Part shown: positions 34,212-43,497 of the stretch, in pieces
Layout: each line of letters begins with the position of its first letter
Numbering within the stretch: position 1 is the stretch's first letter
DNA from: Cognatazoarcus sp050305135
GTDB taxonomy: Bacteria > Pseudomonadota > Gammaproteobacteria > Burkholderiales > Rhodocyclaceae
Direction of reading: 5' to 3'
Length of the DNA stretch: 64,000 nucleotides
Assembly (NCBI GenBank): GCA_050305135.1
Contig: JBNLET010000002.1
Coordinates: 1-64,000 of the forward strand
Translations under genes and position numbers: made by a program
The notes under the pieces: generated by a model
What the model was told of the DNA's origin: nothing
What the model saw: the letters and a program-made list of their open reading frames with translations, nothing else
Databases searched by the model: none

Positions 34212-35930
34212 ATGGCAGCAAAACCGCAGATCGCGATGAGTGGTCTCGCACGCGCGCTTGTCCAGCAGGGCAAGCTGAGCGAGGACGACGCCCTGGCCTG
34301 CAGCCAGCCGGCACCGGGGACGGTCAACCCCTTCCTGTCCGCGCTGATCGAGAAAAAGCTCATGGGCGCCCTCGACATCGCCCGCTTTTCGGCCGAGACC
34401 TTCGGCTACCCACTGTTCGACGTTGCTGCCTTCGACCCGTCGAACGTCCCGCGCGATGCGATCGACAAGAAGCTGATCACTAAGCACGAGGTGCTGGCGC
34501 TGGGCAAGCGCGGCAACCGGCTGACCGTGGCGATGGCCGATCCGACCAACATCCGAGCGCTGGACGAGATCCGCTTCCAGACCGGCCAATCGGTGGACCC
34601 GGTGGTCGTCGAACTGCCCAAGTTGCTCGACCTGATTCACATCCAGAGCGAGAGTGCGTCGGATTCGCTGAAGGAGCTGACCGGTGAAGATTTCGACATG
34701 GATCTTCTCAGTCAGGAAGCGCCCGGCGAGCAGGCCGAGGAGGACGTCGGCGCCGCCGACGTCGACGACGCGCCGGTCGTCCGCTTCATCCAGAAGATGC
34801 TCGTGGATGCGATCAATGAAGGCGCCTCGGACATCCACTTCGAGCCCTACGAGAAGTACTACCGCATCCGCTTCCGTACCGACGGCATCCTGCGCGAGAT
34901 CGCCCAGCCGCCGCTGATCCTGCGGGAAAAAATCGCAGCCAGGATCAAGGTCATCTCGAGGCTCGACATCTCGGAAAAGCGGGTGCCGCAGGACGGCCGC
35001 ATGAAGCTGGTCCTGTCCAAGAACAAGGCCATCGATTTCCGCGTCTCGACGCTGCCGACGCTGCACGGCGAAAAGATCGTGATGCGTATCCTGGACCCCT
35101 CCTCGGCGATGCTCGGCATCGACGCGCTGGGCTACGAGCCGGCGCAGAGGGCGGCGCTGCTCCATGCCATCGAGCGCCCCTACGGCATGATCCTGGTGAC
35201 CGGCCCGACCGGCAGCGGCAAGACCGTGTCGCTCTACACCTGCCTCAACCTGTTGAACAAGGCGGGCGTCAATATTTCGACGGCCGAGGATCCGGCCGAG
35301 ATCAACCTGCCGGGCATCAATCAGGTCAACGTCAATGACAAGGCCGGCCTGACCTTCGCCGCCGCGCTGAAATCCTTCCTGCGGCAGGACCCGGACATCA
35401 TCATGGTGGGCGAGATCCGCGACCTGGAAACCTCCGAGATCGCCATCAAGGCAGCCCAGACCGGCCACCTGGTGCTGTCGACGCTGCACACCAACGACGC
35501 GCCGACGACGCTGGAACGCTTGCGCAACATGGGCGTCGCGCCGTTCAACATCGCGTCCTCTGTGATCCTGATCACTGCCCAGCGACTGGCGCGCCGGCTG
35601 TGCTCGTGCAAGAAGCCGATGGAAATTCCGGAGCAGGCGCTGCTGGACGCCGGCTTCCAACAGGAGGACCTGGACGGTTCCTGGCAGCCCTACGGTCCGG
35701 TCGGTTGCGACCGCTGCAAGGGCAGCGGCTACAAGGGGCGCGTCGGCATCTACCAGGTAATGCCGATCTCCGAAGAGATGACGACCATCATCATGAACAA
35801 CGGGAACTCCCTCGACCTCGCCGAGCAGGCACAGAAGGACGGGGTCAAGGACCTTCGCCAGTCGGGACTGCTGAAGGTCAGGCAGGGCGTGACTTCGCTG
35901 GCCGAGGTTCTGGCCACAACGAACGATTGA
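34212..35930 (+). CDS. pilB: Type IV pilus assembly ATPase PilB
   Basis: A 572-residue GspE-family hexameric ATPase that drives pilus extension. Residues 1-150 form the N1 domain; the core has VTGPTGSGKTVSLYTCLN (Walker A, about 330), the Asp box SFLRQDPDIIMVGEIRDLETSE, and the His box TGHLVLSTLHTNDAPTTLERL. A zinc knuckle is formed by CSCKK and CDRCKGSGYKGRVG near 463-505. AAGGGA sits 5 bases before the ATG at 34212. First of pilB-pilC-pilD. Confidence 0.96.
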   Translation: MAAKPQIAMSGLARALVQQGKLSEDDALACSQPAPGTVNPFLSALIEKKLMGALDIARFSAETFGYPLFDVAAFDPSNVPRDAIDKKLITKHEVLALGKRGNRLTVAMADPTNIRALDEIRFQTGQSVDPVVVELPKLLDLIHIQSESASDSLKELTGEDFDMDLLSQEAPGEQAEEDVGAADVDDAPVVRFIQKMLVDAINEGASDIHFEPYEKYYRIRFRTDGILREIAQPPLILREKIAARIKVISRLDISEKRVPQDGRMKLVLSKNKAIDFRVSTLPTLHGEKIVMRILDPSSAMLGIDALGYEPAQRAALLHAIERPYGMILVTGPTGSGKTVSLYTCLNLLNKAGVNISTAEDPAEINLPGINQVNVNDKAGLTFAAALKSFLRQDPDIIMVGEIRDLETSEIAIKAAQTGHLVLSTLHTNDAPTTLERLRNMGVAPFNIASSVILITAQRLARRLCSCKKPMEIPEQALLDAGFQQEDLDGSWQPYGPVGCDRCKGSGYKGRVGIYQVMPISEEMTTIIMNNGNSLDLAEQAQKDGVKDLRQSGLLKVRQGVTSLAEVLATTND

Positions 35931-35950
35931 AGCAATAGGGGATTTAAGCG

Positions 35951-37183
35951 ATGGCAACCAGTAGTCGCGCCGTAAAGCGGCCGGGAACCCCTTCCGAACA
36001 GCTCTACGTCTGGGAAGGCAAAGACAAGTCCGGCAAGATGATCCGCGGCGAACTTCGCGCCGCCGGCGAGAAGGTTGTGCAGGCCACGCTGCGCCGGCAG
36101 GGCATTCTCGTGACCAAGGTGCGCAAACAGAAGCTGTCGCGCGGACGCAAGATCACCGACAAGGACATCGCGCTGTTCACGCGCCAGTTGGCGACGATGA
36201 TGAAATCCGGCGTGCCGCTGCTGCAGGCCTTCGACATCGGCATCAAGGGCTGCGGCAACCCCTCGCTGGGCAGGATGCTGAACGAGATCCGCAACGACGT
36301 CGAAACCGGTGCCAGCCTGTCGCAGGCCTTCCGCAAGCACCCCGTCCATTTCGACGCCTTGTACTGCAACCTGATCGCCGCCGGCGAACAGGCCGGCATC
36401 CTGGATTCGCTGCTGGATCGCTTGGCTGTCTACAAGGAGAAGATCCTCGCCATCAAGAGCAAGATCAAGTCGGCGATGTTCTATCCGATCTCGGTCATCG
36501 TCGTGGCGGCGATCGTCGTGACGGTGATCATGCTGTTCGTCGTACCGGAGTTCAAGAAGGTCTTCAAATCGTTCGGCGCCGACCTGCCGGCACCGACGCT
36601 GATGGTGATCGCTATTTCCGACGCCTTCGTCGCGAACTGGTACCTGATCTTCGGCGCGCTGGCCGCCATAGTCTTCGGCATCAGCTATAGCTACAAGCGC
36701 TCGCCGGCGATGCAGATCGCGGTCGATCGCATGGTGCTGCAGATCCCGGTCGTCGGCGAGATCATTCGCAAGGCGACGATCGCCCGCTGGACCCGAACGC
36801 TGTCGACGATGTTCGCCGCCGGCGTACCGCTGGTCGAGGCGCTGGATTCGGTCGGCGGCGCGTCCGGCAACTACGTCTATCTGACCGCAACCAAGCAGAT
36901 CCAGACCGAGGTCAGCACCGGCACCAGCCTGACCGTCGCGATGCAGAACGCCAAGGTGTTTCCGACCATGTGCGTGCAGATGGTGTCGATCGGCGAAGAA
37001 TCCGGCCAGCTCGACTCGATGCTCGCCAAGGTGGCCGACTTCTTCGAGGCCGACGTGGACGATGCGGTCGCGGGTCTGTCGCAACTGCTCGAGCCGATGA
37101 TCATGGTCTTCCTCGGTACCATCATCGGCGGCCTGGTGGTCGCGATGTACCTGCCGATCTTCAAGCTCGGCCAGGTCGTCTGA
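35951..37183 (+). CDS. pilC: Type IV pilus inner-membrane platform protein PilC
   Basis: A 410-residue GspF-family protein with two repeated cytoplasmic domains and three membrane spans. Motifs include LFTRQLATMMKSGVPLLQAFDI (about 75-95) and its repeat RWTRTLSTMFAAGVPLVEALDS (about 280-300), with EPMIMVFLGTIIGGLVVAMYLPIFKL at the end. It connects PilB to the growing pilus. 20 bases after pilB. Confidence 0.96.
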   Translation: MATSSRAVKRPGTPSEQLYVWEGKDKSGKMIRGELRAAGEKVVQATLRRQGILVTKVRKQKLSRGRKITDKDIALFTRQLATMMKSGVPLLQAFDIGIKGCGNPSLGRMLNEIRNDVETGASLSQAFRKHPVHFDALYCNLIAAGEQAGILDSLLDRLAVYKEKILAIKSKIKSAMFYPISVIVVAAIVVTVIMLFVVPEFKKVFKSFGADLPAPTLMVIAISDAFVANWYLIFGALAAIVFGISYSYKRSPAMQIAVDRMVLQIPVVGEIIRKATIARWTRTLSTMFAAGVPLVEALDSVGGASGNYVYLTATKQIQTEVSTGTSLTVAMQNAKVFPTMCVQMVSIGEESGQLDSMLAKVADFFEADVDDAVAGLSQLLEPMIMVFLGTIIGGLVVAMYLPIFKLGQVV

Positions 37184-37208
37184 GCCGCAACCCGCAAGCG
37201 AGCCGCTC

Positions 37209-38060
37209 GTGCCATATCCGATCCCGGACGGCCCCCTGCTGTCCGTTTCAGTCGCCTTGCTCGGCCTCTTCGTCGGCAGCTTCCTGAACGTCGTCATCCA
37301 TCGGCTGCCGCGCATGATGGAGCGCGAGTGGAACGAGCAGGCGGCAGAATTGCGGGGCGAGCCCCCGCCCGCGCAAGAGCGCTTCAATCTCGCGACGCCG
37401 CGCTCGCGCTGCCCACACTGCGGGCACCAGATCTCGACGCTGGAGAACATCCCGCTGCTGAGTTTCGTCTTGCAGCGCGGACGCTGCCGCCATTGCGGCG
37501 CCGGTATCGGCCTGCGCTATCCGCTGGTGGAAGCCCTGTCGGCCGTGCTCTGCGTAGGCGCAGCGATTCACTTCGGGGCCGGCCCCCAGTTGCTGGCCGC
37601 GCTGCCGTTCATCTGGATGATGATTGCGCTGGCCTTCATCGACTTCGACACGCAGCTCCTGCCCGACAGCATCACGCTGTCTCTGCTGTGGCTCGGCCTG
37701 CTGGTCAATCTGAACGGCACCTTCGCCAGCCTGGAATCCGCGGTCATCGGCGCAGCAGTCGGCTATCTGCTGCTGTGGTCGGTGTATTGGCTGTTCAAGC
37801 TGCTGACCGGCAAGGAGGGCATGGGCTACGGCGATTTCAAGCTGTTGGCGGCGATCGGCGCCTGGTTCGGCTGGCAGATGCTGCCGCTGACGATCATCCT
37901 GTCGTCGGCGGTCGGCGCGTTGGTCGGCATCGCGCTGATCGTCTTCGCCCGGCACGGCCGCAACGTGCCCATCCCGTTCGGCCCCTATCTTGCCGCCGCC
38001 GGCCTGCTGGCCCTGTTTTTCGGTGAGCGGATCACGGCAGCCTACCTGGGCACGCTCTGA
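37209..38060 (+). CDS. pilD: Prepilin peptidase and N-methyltransferase PilD
   Basis: A 283-residue, roughly eight-span aspartic protease that removes the leader of prepilins and methylates the new N terminus. The zinc site is C68, C71, C93 and C96 (CPHCGHQ and CRHCG). The catalytic aspartates are in AFIDFDTQLLPD (about 140-151) and in GYGDFKLLAAIGAW (about 206-219). GTG start, 25 bases after pilC. The pilins themselves are not in the window. Confidence 0.95.
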   Translation: MPYPIPDGPLLSVSVALLGLFVGSFLNVVIHRLPRMMEREWNEQAAELRGEPPPAQERFNLATPRSRCPHCGHQISTLENIPLLSFVLQRGRCRHCGAGIGLRYPLVEALSAVLCVGAAIHFGAGPQLLAALPFIWMMIALAFIDFDTQLLPDSITLSLLWLGLLVNLNGTFASLESAVIGAAVGYLLLWSVYWLFKLLTGKEGMGYGDFKLLAAIGAWFGWQMLPLTIILSSAVGALVGIALIVFARHGRNVPIPFGPYLAAAGLLALFFGERITAAYLGTL

Positions 38061-38191
38061 AGGGTCCGCGGCTCGGCCGCAGCGCTTGAGTCGAACGTTT
38101 CCGCCCCCATATGGATCGCGGAGCGCGTTTCGCGCTTTCAGACTATGTTGCGATGCGCTAGACTCACGCGCTTGATTTTGCGGAGGTAATC

Positions 38192-38452
38192 ATGCCGATC
38201 TACGAATATCGCTGTGATGCTTGCGGCTTTCAGAAGGAGCACCTGCAGAAGATGAGTGACGCCCATCTCGTCACCTGCCCGGACTGCGGTTCCGATGCCT
38301 ACAAGCGCCAGCTCAGTGCCGCCGGCTTCCAGCTCAAGGGAAGCGGCTGGTATGCGACGGACTTCAAGGGTTGCCCCGCCAAGCCGACCGAATCCAAGTC
38401 GGCCGAAGCGCCTGCGGCCACCCCCTGCGGTGGTAGCTGCGCCTGCCATTGA
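38192..38452 (+). CDS. FmdB-family zinc-ribbon protein
   Basis: An 86-residue protein: MPIYEYRCDACG, then CPDCG, gives a zinc ribbon with C8, C11, C29 and C32, followed by a flexible Pro/Ala tail ending in CGGSCACH with three further cysteines. FmdB proteins are thought to be regulators or RNA-binding proteins; no function is firm. GGAGG lies 6 bases before the ATG. It is 7 bases from the DUF502 gene in a standard fmdB-DUF502-aspS order. Confidence 0.92.
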   Translation: MPIYEYRCDACGFQKEHLQKMSDAHLVTCPDCGSDAYKRQLSAAGFQLKGSGWYATDFKGCPAKPTESKSAEAPAATPCGGSCACH

Positions 38453-38459
38453 GCGCTGA

Positions 38460-39092
38460 ATGAAGAAATACTTCATCACCGGGCTGCTGATCTGGATCCC
38501 GCTGATCATCACGGTGATGGTCATGGCCTGGATCGTCGGCACCCTCGACCAGTTGCTGCTGCTGGTGCCGGAGCGCTATCGCCCGGACACCGTGCTCGGC
38601 TTCCACGTGCCCGGCCTGGGCGTCGTCCTGGCCCTCACGATCCTGCTGGTGACGGGCCTGGTCGGTGCCAACGTGCTGGGCCAGAAGATCGTCGAGGGCT
38701 GGGAACTGCTGCTGTCGCGGATCCCGGTAGTGAAATCCATCTACTACAGCGTCAAGCAGGTCTCGGACACGCTCTTTTCCAGCAGTGGCCAGGCGTTCCG
38801 CAAGGCCCTGCTGGTGCAATACCCCCGCCAGGGTGCCTGGACGATCGCCTTTCTGACCGGCACGCCGGGCGGGGATCCCGCCCGCCACCTGGAGGGCGAC
38901 TACGTCAGCGTCTACGTTCCGACCACGCCGAACCCGACGTCGGGCTTCTTCCTGATGCTGCCGCGCCGCGACGTGATCGAACTCGACATGAGTGTAGACG
39001 AGGCGCTGAAATACATCATCTCGATGGGCGTGGTCGCGCCCGGAACGAAGCGTACGGAGCGGCTGGCGGCCGAATCGACGCTGCCCCAATAA
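38460..39092 (+). CDS. DUF502 membrane protein
   Basis: A 210-residue protein with two spans (ITGLLIWIPLIITVMVMAWIVG, 5-26, and GVVLALTILLVTGLVGANVLG, 57-77) and a soluble C-terminal domain with PVVKSIYYSVKQVSDTLF and VYVPTTPNPTSGFFLMLPR, typical of DUF502. It sits before aspS in many betaproteobacteria. Function is not known; plant relatives (LCV-like/COV) affect development. Confidence 0.92.
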   Translation: MKKYFITGLLIWIPLIITVMVMAWIVGTLDQLLLLVPERYRPDTVLGFHVPGLGVVLALTILLVTGLVGANVLGQKIVEGWELLLSRIPVVKSIYYSVKQVSDTLFSSSGQAFRKALLVQYPRQGAWTIAFLTGTPGGDPARHLEGDYVSVYVPTTPNPTSGFFLMLPRRDVIELDMSVDEALKYIISMGVVAPGTKRTERLAAESTLPQ

Positions 39093-39137
39093 ACCAACCG
39101 CGCCCGATTCCTCGCCGGCGCACCGGATTCCACAGCA

Positions 39138-40940
39138 ATGCGAACCAACTACTGCGGGCTGATCGACGCCCAATACCTAGACCAGACCATCATCCTGTGC
39201 GGCTGGGTACACCGCCGACGGGACCATGGCGGCGTGATCTTCATCGACCTGCGCGACCGCGCGGGACTGGTCCAGGTGGTTTGCGACCCGGACCGGCCCG
39301 AGATGTTCGCCATTGCCGAATCGATCCGCAACGAGTTCGTACTGCGCATCGAAGGCCGCGTGCGCCGTCGTCCGGAAGGTACCGAGAATACGACGCTGAC
39401 CTCCGGCGCGATCGAAGTCCTGTGCCATCAGATTGAGATACTGAACGCCTCGGCCACCCCGCCATTCCAGCTCGACGACGAGAACCTGTCCGAAACCACG
39501 CGCCTGACGCACCGGGTGATCGACTTGCGCCGCCCGCAGATGCAGCACAACCTGATGCTGCGCTACCGCACCTCGATGGCGTTCCGTCGCTTCCTCGACG
39601 CGCAGGGCTTCATCGACATCGAGACGCCGATGCTGACCAAGAGCACGCCCGAGGGCGCGCGCGACTACCTGGTACCGTCCCGCGTCCATCCGGGCCACTT
39701 CTTCGCCCTGCCCCAGTCGCCGCAGTTGTTCAAGCAATTGCTGATGGTGGCCGGCTACGACCGCTACTACCAGATCACCAAGTGCTTCCGCGACGAGGAC
39801 CTGCGCGCCGACCGCCAGCCCGAATTCACCCAGATCGACCTCGAGACCTCCTTCTTGAACGAGTCCGAGATCACGGGTCTGGTCGAGGAGATGGTGCGCA
39901 CGGTGTTCGCCGAGGTGCTCGACGTGGCGCTGCCGAAACCTTTCCAGCGCATTTCGTTCGCCGAGGCGATGAGCCGCTTCGGTTCCGACAAGCCGGATCT
40001 GCGCGTCACGCTGGAGCTCACCGAGGTCACCGACGTCGTGCGCGACGTGGCCTTCAAGGTCTTTTCCGGCCCGGCCAACCAGCCCAACGGCCGCGTCGCA
40101 GCGCTGCGCATCCCGGGCGGTGCCGGCCTGACGCGCGGCGAGATCGACGAATACACCCGCTTCGTGGGCATCTACGGCGCGCGGGGGCTGGCCTACATTA
40201 AGGTCAACGACGCCTCGAAGCTGAACGAGGAAGGCCTGCAGTCGCCGATCGTCAAGAACCTGCACGAGAAGGCGCTGGGCGAGATCATCGCGCGCACCGG
40301 CGCGGAAAGCGGCGACCTGATCTTCTTCGGTGCCGACAAGGCCAAGGTGGTCAATGACGCCCTCGGCGCGCTGCGTGCCAAGATCGGCCACGAGAAGGGC
40401 TTCCTGACCGGCGAGACCTGGGCGCCGATATGGGTGGAGGACTTCCCGATGTTCGAGTACGACGACGAGGACCAGCGCTGGGTGGCCTGCCACCACCCCT
40501 TCACCAGCCCGAAGGACGAACACCTCGGCCTGCTGACCGAGGACCCGGGCCGCTGTCTCGCCAAGGCCTACGACCTGGCATTGAACGGCTGGGAGATCGG
40601 CGGCGGTTCGGTCCGTATCCACCGCGCCGACGTGCAGGAGCAGGTCTTCGCGGCACTCGGCATCGGCGAGGAGGAAGCCCGCGCCAAGTTCGGCTTCCTG
40701 CTCGACGCGCTGCGCTTCGGCGCGCCGCCGCACGGCGGCCTGGCCTTCGGCCTCGACCGCATCGTCACCTTGATGACCGGCGCGGAATCGATTCGCGACG
40801 TCATTGCGTTTCCGAAGACCCAGCGCGCCCAGTGCCTGCTGACCGATGCCCCGTCCGGTGTGGACGAGCGCCAGTTGCGCGATCTTCATGTCCGCCTGCG
40901 CCAGAAGACCAGCACCGAGGTCCAGGTCGACGAGGCCTGA
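39138..40940 (+). CDS. aspS: Aspartyl-tRNA synthetase
   Basis: A 600-residue class IIb synthetase. The OB-fold anticodon domain is at 1-110 (VHRRRDHGGVIFIDLRDRAGLVQ). Class II motif 1 is FLDAQGFIDIETPML; motif 2 is YQITKCFRDEDLRADRQPEFTQID; motif 3 is GGLAFGLDRIVTLMTG. The bacterial insertion (GAD) domain lies at about 290-425. Whether it is specific for tRNA-Asp or also charges tRNA-Asn (non-discriminating) cannot be decided from the window. Confidence 0.98.
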   Translation: MRTNYCGLIDAQYLDQTIILCGWVHRRRDHGGVIFIDLRDRAGLVQVVCDPDRPEMFAIAESIRNEFVLRIEGRVRRRPEGTENTTLTSGAIEVLCHQIEILNASATPPFQLDDENLSETTRLTHRVIDLRRPQMQHNLMLRYRTSMAFRRFLDAQGFIDIETPMLTKSTPEGARDYLVPSRVHPGHFFALPQSPQLFKQLLMVAGYDRYYQITKCFRDEDLRADRQPEFTQIDLETSFLNESEITGLVEEMVRTVFAEVLDVALPKPFQRISFAEAMSRFGSDKPDLRVTLELTEVTDVVRDVAFKVFSGPANQPNGRVAALRIPGGAGLTRGEIDEYTRFVGIYGARGLAYIKVNDASKLNEEGLQSPIVKNLHEKALGEIIARTGAESGDLIFFGADKAKVVNDALGALRAKIGHEKGFLTGETWAPIWVEDFPMFEYDDEDQRWVACHHPFTSPKDEHLGLLTEDPGRCLAKAYDLALNGWEIGGGSVRIHRADVQEQVFAALGIGEEEARAKFGFLLDALRFGAPPHGGLAFGLDRIVTLMTGAESIRDVIAFPKTQRAQCLLTDAPSGVDERQLRDLHVRLRQKTSTEVQVDEA

Positions 40941-41041
40941 GCAAACCCCCTGCCGGCCCGACCGGCCGGCTCAAGAAAGGTCGCGCCAAGCCGATGATCT
41001 CGGCAGCGCGACCATTTTTCGTTCACCCGCATCCAGTCCGA

Positions 41042-42670
41042 ATGCCCACCAGCCCCGACCAGATCTCGACACTGATCGTCGAATCCCAACCCAGCATGCG
41101 ATCGCAACTGCGCAACATGCTGGCGCTGTCGGGCATGAGCAAGGTGCAGTTCGCAGTCACCGCCGGTGCCGCAGTGCGCAAGCTGAAGGAGGCGCGCTTC
41201 GACCTGATCCTGTGCGAATACCACCTGGGCGACGGCCAGGACGGGCAGCATCTGCTCGAGGACCTGCGCCACCACGCGATCATTCCGCTGTCCACGCTGT
41301 TCATCATGGTCACCGGCGAGCGCCAGTACGAGCGCGTCGTCGGCGCCGCGGAACTCGCGCCGAACGACTACATCCTCAAGCCCTTCGCCGCCGACACGCT
41401 GTACGAGCGCATCGAACGTGCGCTCGCCAAGCGCGACGCCTTCCTGCCGGCCTACCGGCTGATGGAGATGGGCGACGTGCCGGCCGCGATCGTCCAGTGC
41501 CGCGAAGGCGCCCGCCACCACGCCCAGTGGCGCATCGACTTCCTGCGGCTGCAGGCCGAACTGCACGTAGCGGTCGGCCAGGCCGAAGAGGCGCAGCACA
41601 TCTACGAGCAGGTATTGTCGATGCGGGCGGTGCCATGGGCCCGCCTCGGGCTGGCCAAGACCCTGTTCATGATGAAGAAATTCGACCAGGCGGAAGACCA
41701 GCTCGAATCGCTGGTGGCCGAGAGCGAGATGTTCATCGACGCCTACGACTGGCTGGCCAGGACGCGCGAGGCGTCCGGCAAGCTGGAGCAGGCGCGGGCC
41801 ATCCTGGCGTCCGCCTCCTCGGTGTCGCCGAACCGGTTGAGTCGCACGCGCCGGCTCGGCCAGCTGGCGATGGAGCTCGGCGACGTGGAAGCCGCCGAGG
41901 CGCATTTCGCGGAGGTGGTACGCAAGGGCAAGTACTCCGACTTTCGCGATCCGGAAGACCACGTCCAGCTGATCTCGGCCCAGCTTGGCCGAGGCGCGGC
42001 CGGCGAGGCCGAAGCCAGCCTGAGGGACCTGGAACGGACCATGGCGGGACTGCCCAAGACCCGGTTGTGCACGGCCCTTTCCAGCGCCATGATGCATACC
42101 CACAGCGGCGACTCCGCGAAGGCGCGGGCGGCGCTCGACGGTCTGCTGGCCGAGCGGCCCGACCTCGGCGACTTCTCGCATAACATCAAGCGGCAACTGG
42201 CCGAGACCTGCTTCGCCCACGACATGGAGGATGCCGCCTCCGAGGTCGTGCTCGACATCATGCGCACTACCGGCGACGATCGTTCGCTGCAGGCGACTCG
42301 CAAGATGCTCGAGCAAAGCGGCCGGGCCGAACTGGCCGAAAAGCTCGAAACGCGGGTCAGGGAGGAGGTGCGCGACCTGGTCAGTGTCGGCGCCGCCAAG
42401 GCCCAGGCCGGCGACTACGACGGCGCCGTCAGCGAGATGATGATCGCCGTGCGCAAGATGCCCGGCAACCCGCACGTACTGTTCAACGCAGCGCTCGCGC
42501 TGCTCAAGCACATCGAGCATTGCGGCTACAACGAGCGCTTTGCCGAACAGGCACGCCAGCTGATCGAGCGGGTGCGCGTACAGGATCCGTCCAATCCCAA
42601 GCTGCCGGCGCTGGCCGAGTTCATGCACGGGCTGTTCCGCAAGTACGGCGTGCGGCCCGGAGAGGGCTGA
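41042..42670 (+). CDS. Atypical receiver domain with TPR repeats
   Basis: A 542-residue cytoplasmic protein. Residues 8-125 are a CheY-like receiver, and about 135-540 are tetratricopeptide-like helices, a protein-binding scaffold. The phosphorylation site is altered: the acidic pair is E14-S15 (LIVESQPSMR) and the acceptor Asp is E59 (LILCEYHLGDG). The switch Thr (VTGER) and Lys K113 (ILKPF) remain. It should therefore not be phosphorylated in the usual way; Glu may mimic an always-on state. An in-frame ATG at 40994 would add 16 residues. It lies between aspS and the RNase gene, same direction. Confidence 0.87.
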   Translation: MPTSPDQISTLIVESQPSMRSQLRNMLALSGMSKVQFAVTAGAAVRKLKEARFDLILCEYHLGDGQDGQHLLEDLRHHAIIPLSTLFIMVTGERQYERVVGAAELAPNDYILKPFAADTLYERIERALAKRDAFLPAYRLMEMGDVPAAIVQCREGARHHAQWRIDFLRLQAELHVAVGQAEEAQHIYEQVLSMRAVPWARLGLAKTLFMMKKFDQAEDQLESLVAESEMFIDAYDWLARTREASGKLEQARAILASASSVSPNRLSRTRRLGQLAMELGDVEAAEAHFAEVVRKGKYSDFRDPEDHVQLISAQLGRGAAGEAEASLRDLERTMAGLPKTRLCTALSSAMMHTHSGDSAKARAALDGLLAERPDLGDFSHNIKRQLAETCFAHDMEDAASEVVLDIMRTTGDDRSLQATRKMLEQSGRAELAEKLETRVREEVRDLVSVGAAKAQAGDYDGAVSEMMIAVRKMPGNPHVLFNAALALLKHIEHCGYNERFAEQARQLIERVRVQDPSNPKLPALAEFMHGLFRKYGVRPGEG

Positions 42671-42715
42671 TAAACTCCAGGCTTCCGGTTCCAGGCGGAG
42701 GCCCGCTCGACTCCG

Positions 42716-43099
42716 ATGCGACGCATCCTGATGCTGTGCTGGGCGCTGGCGCTCGCCGCCTGCGGCGCGGCCACCGAGGCGCCGCGTGCACCGATCGCCC
42801 GCGCCCCGGCCGAGGCAGCGCGCGGCCTGCCGGCGCTGCCGCCGGAGGCCCTCGACACGCTGGCCCTGATCCGGCGCGGCGGACCCTTCCCGTACCACAA
42901 GGACGGCAGCGTGTTCCAGAACCGGGAGCGCCTGCTGCCGCAGCGTCCGCGCGGATACTACCGGGAATACACGGTCCCGACCCCCGCCGCGAGAGACCGC
43001 GGCGCGCGCCGTATCATCGCCGGCGGCCAGCCGCCGCAAGTGTTCTACTACACGGCGGATCACTACCGCAGCTTCCAGCGCATCGACGCGGCACCATGA
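42716..43099 (+). CDS. Exported barnase-type ribonuclease, probable lipoprotein
   Basis: A 127-residue precursor. Residues 1-16 are a lipoprotein signal with lipobox LAAC16. The mature part is a microbial N1/barnase-family RNase. Catalytic residues align with barnase by spacing: E84 in YYREYTV (barnase E73), R94 and R98 in ARDRGARRI (R83 and R87), and H116 in ADHYRSF (H102). GPFPYHKDGSVFQNRERLLP before the glutamate is typical of Gram-negative members. Its stop overlaps the start of the barstar gene as ATGA, so toxin and inhibitor are made together. Confidence 0.92.
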   Translation: MRRILMLCWALALAACGAATEAPRAPIARAPAEAARGLPALPPEALDTLALIRRGGPFPYHKDGSVFQNRERLLPQRPRGYYREYTVPTPAARDRGARRIIAGGQPPQVFYYTADHYRSFQRIDAAP

Positions 43100-43497
43100 A
43101 CGAGGAGCAGGCATTGCACGGCACAGCCCCCGAATCGATGAGTCGCAACGCCTTGGCCGAGCTCGAGCACGGCGCCCGGCAAGCGGGGCACGCGATCGTC
43201 AGGCTCGACCTGGGCGACTGCCGCGACAAGGCCGCCCTGCTGACGTGCGCCGCCGAGGCCTTCCGCTTCCCGGCCTGGTTCGGCCACAACTGGGACGCGC
43301 TGGCCGACGCACTCGGCGACCTGTCCTGGCTGCCGGCGCCCGGTTACCTGGTGGAACTCCTGTCCACTGAAGCGCTGCGCAGCTCGGATCCGGCCGCTTG
43401 GCGGATGCTGTGCGAGATCCTGCAGGAGGTGGCCGAGTCGCGCGCTGCCGAAGGCACACCGTGGCGCGCCGTGACGATCCGTTCGATCCGGCTATGA
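43096..43497 (+). CDS. Barstar-family ribonuclease inhibitor
   Basis: A 133-residue cytoplasmic protein of the barstar family. The inhibitor helix is in FRFPAWFGHNWDALADALGDLSWLP (about 57-82), matching the barstar helix whose acidic residues plug the RNase active site (D35 and D39 in barstar). It should protect the cell from the ribonuclease coded just before it. Coupled by ATGA on both sides, to the RNase gene and to nudB. The first 25 residues are extra compared with the 90-residue Bacillus barstar. Confidence 0.92.
   Translation: MNEEQALHGTAPESMSRNALAELEHGARQAGHAIVRLDLGDCRDKAALLTCAAEAFRFPAWFGHNWDALADALGDLSWLPAPGYLVELLSTEALRSSDPAAWRMLCEILQEVAESRAAEGTPWRAVTIRSIRL

Noticed and set aside
40886..43114. 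A 742-codon open frame on the minus strand across the receiver-TPR and RNase genes
   Set aside because: It is antisense to well-recognised proteins, its translation is rich in Arg, Gln, His and Gly with no domain, and such frames are common in high-GC DNA.
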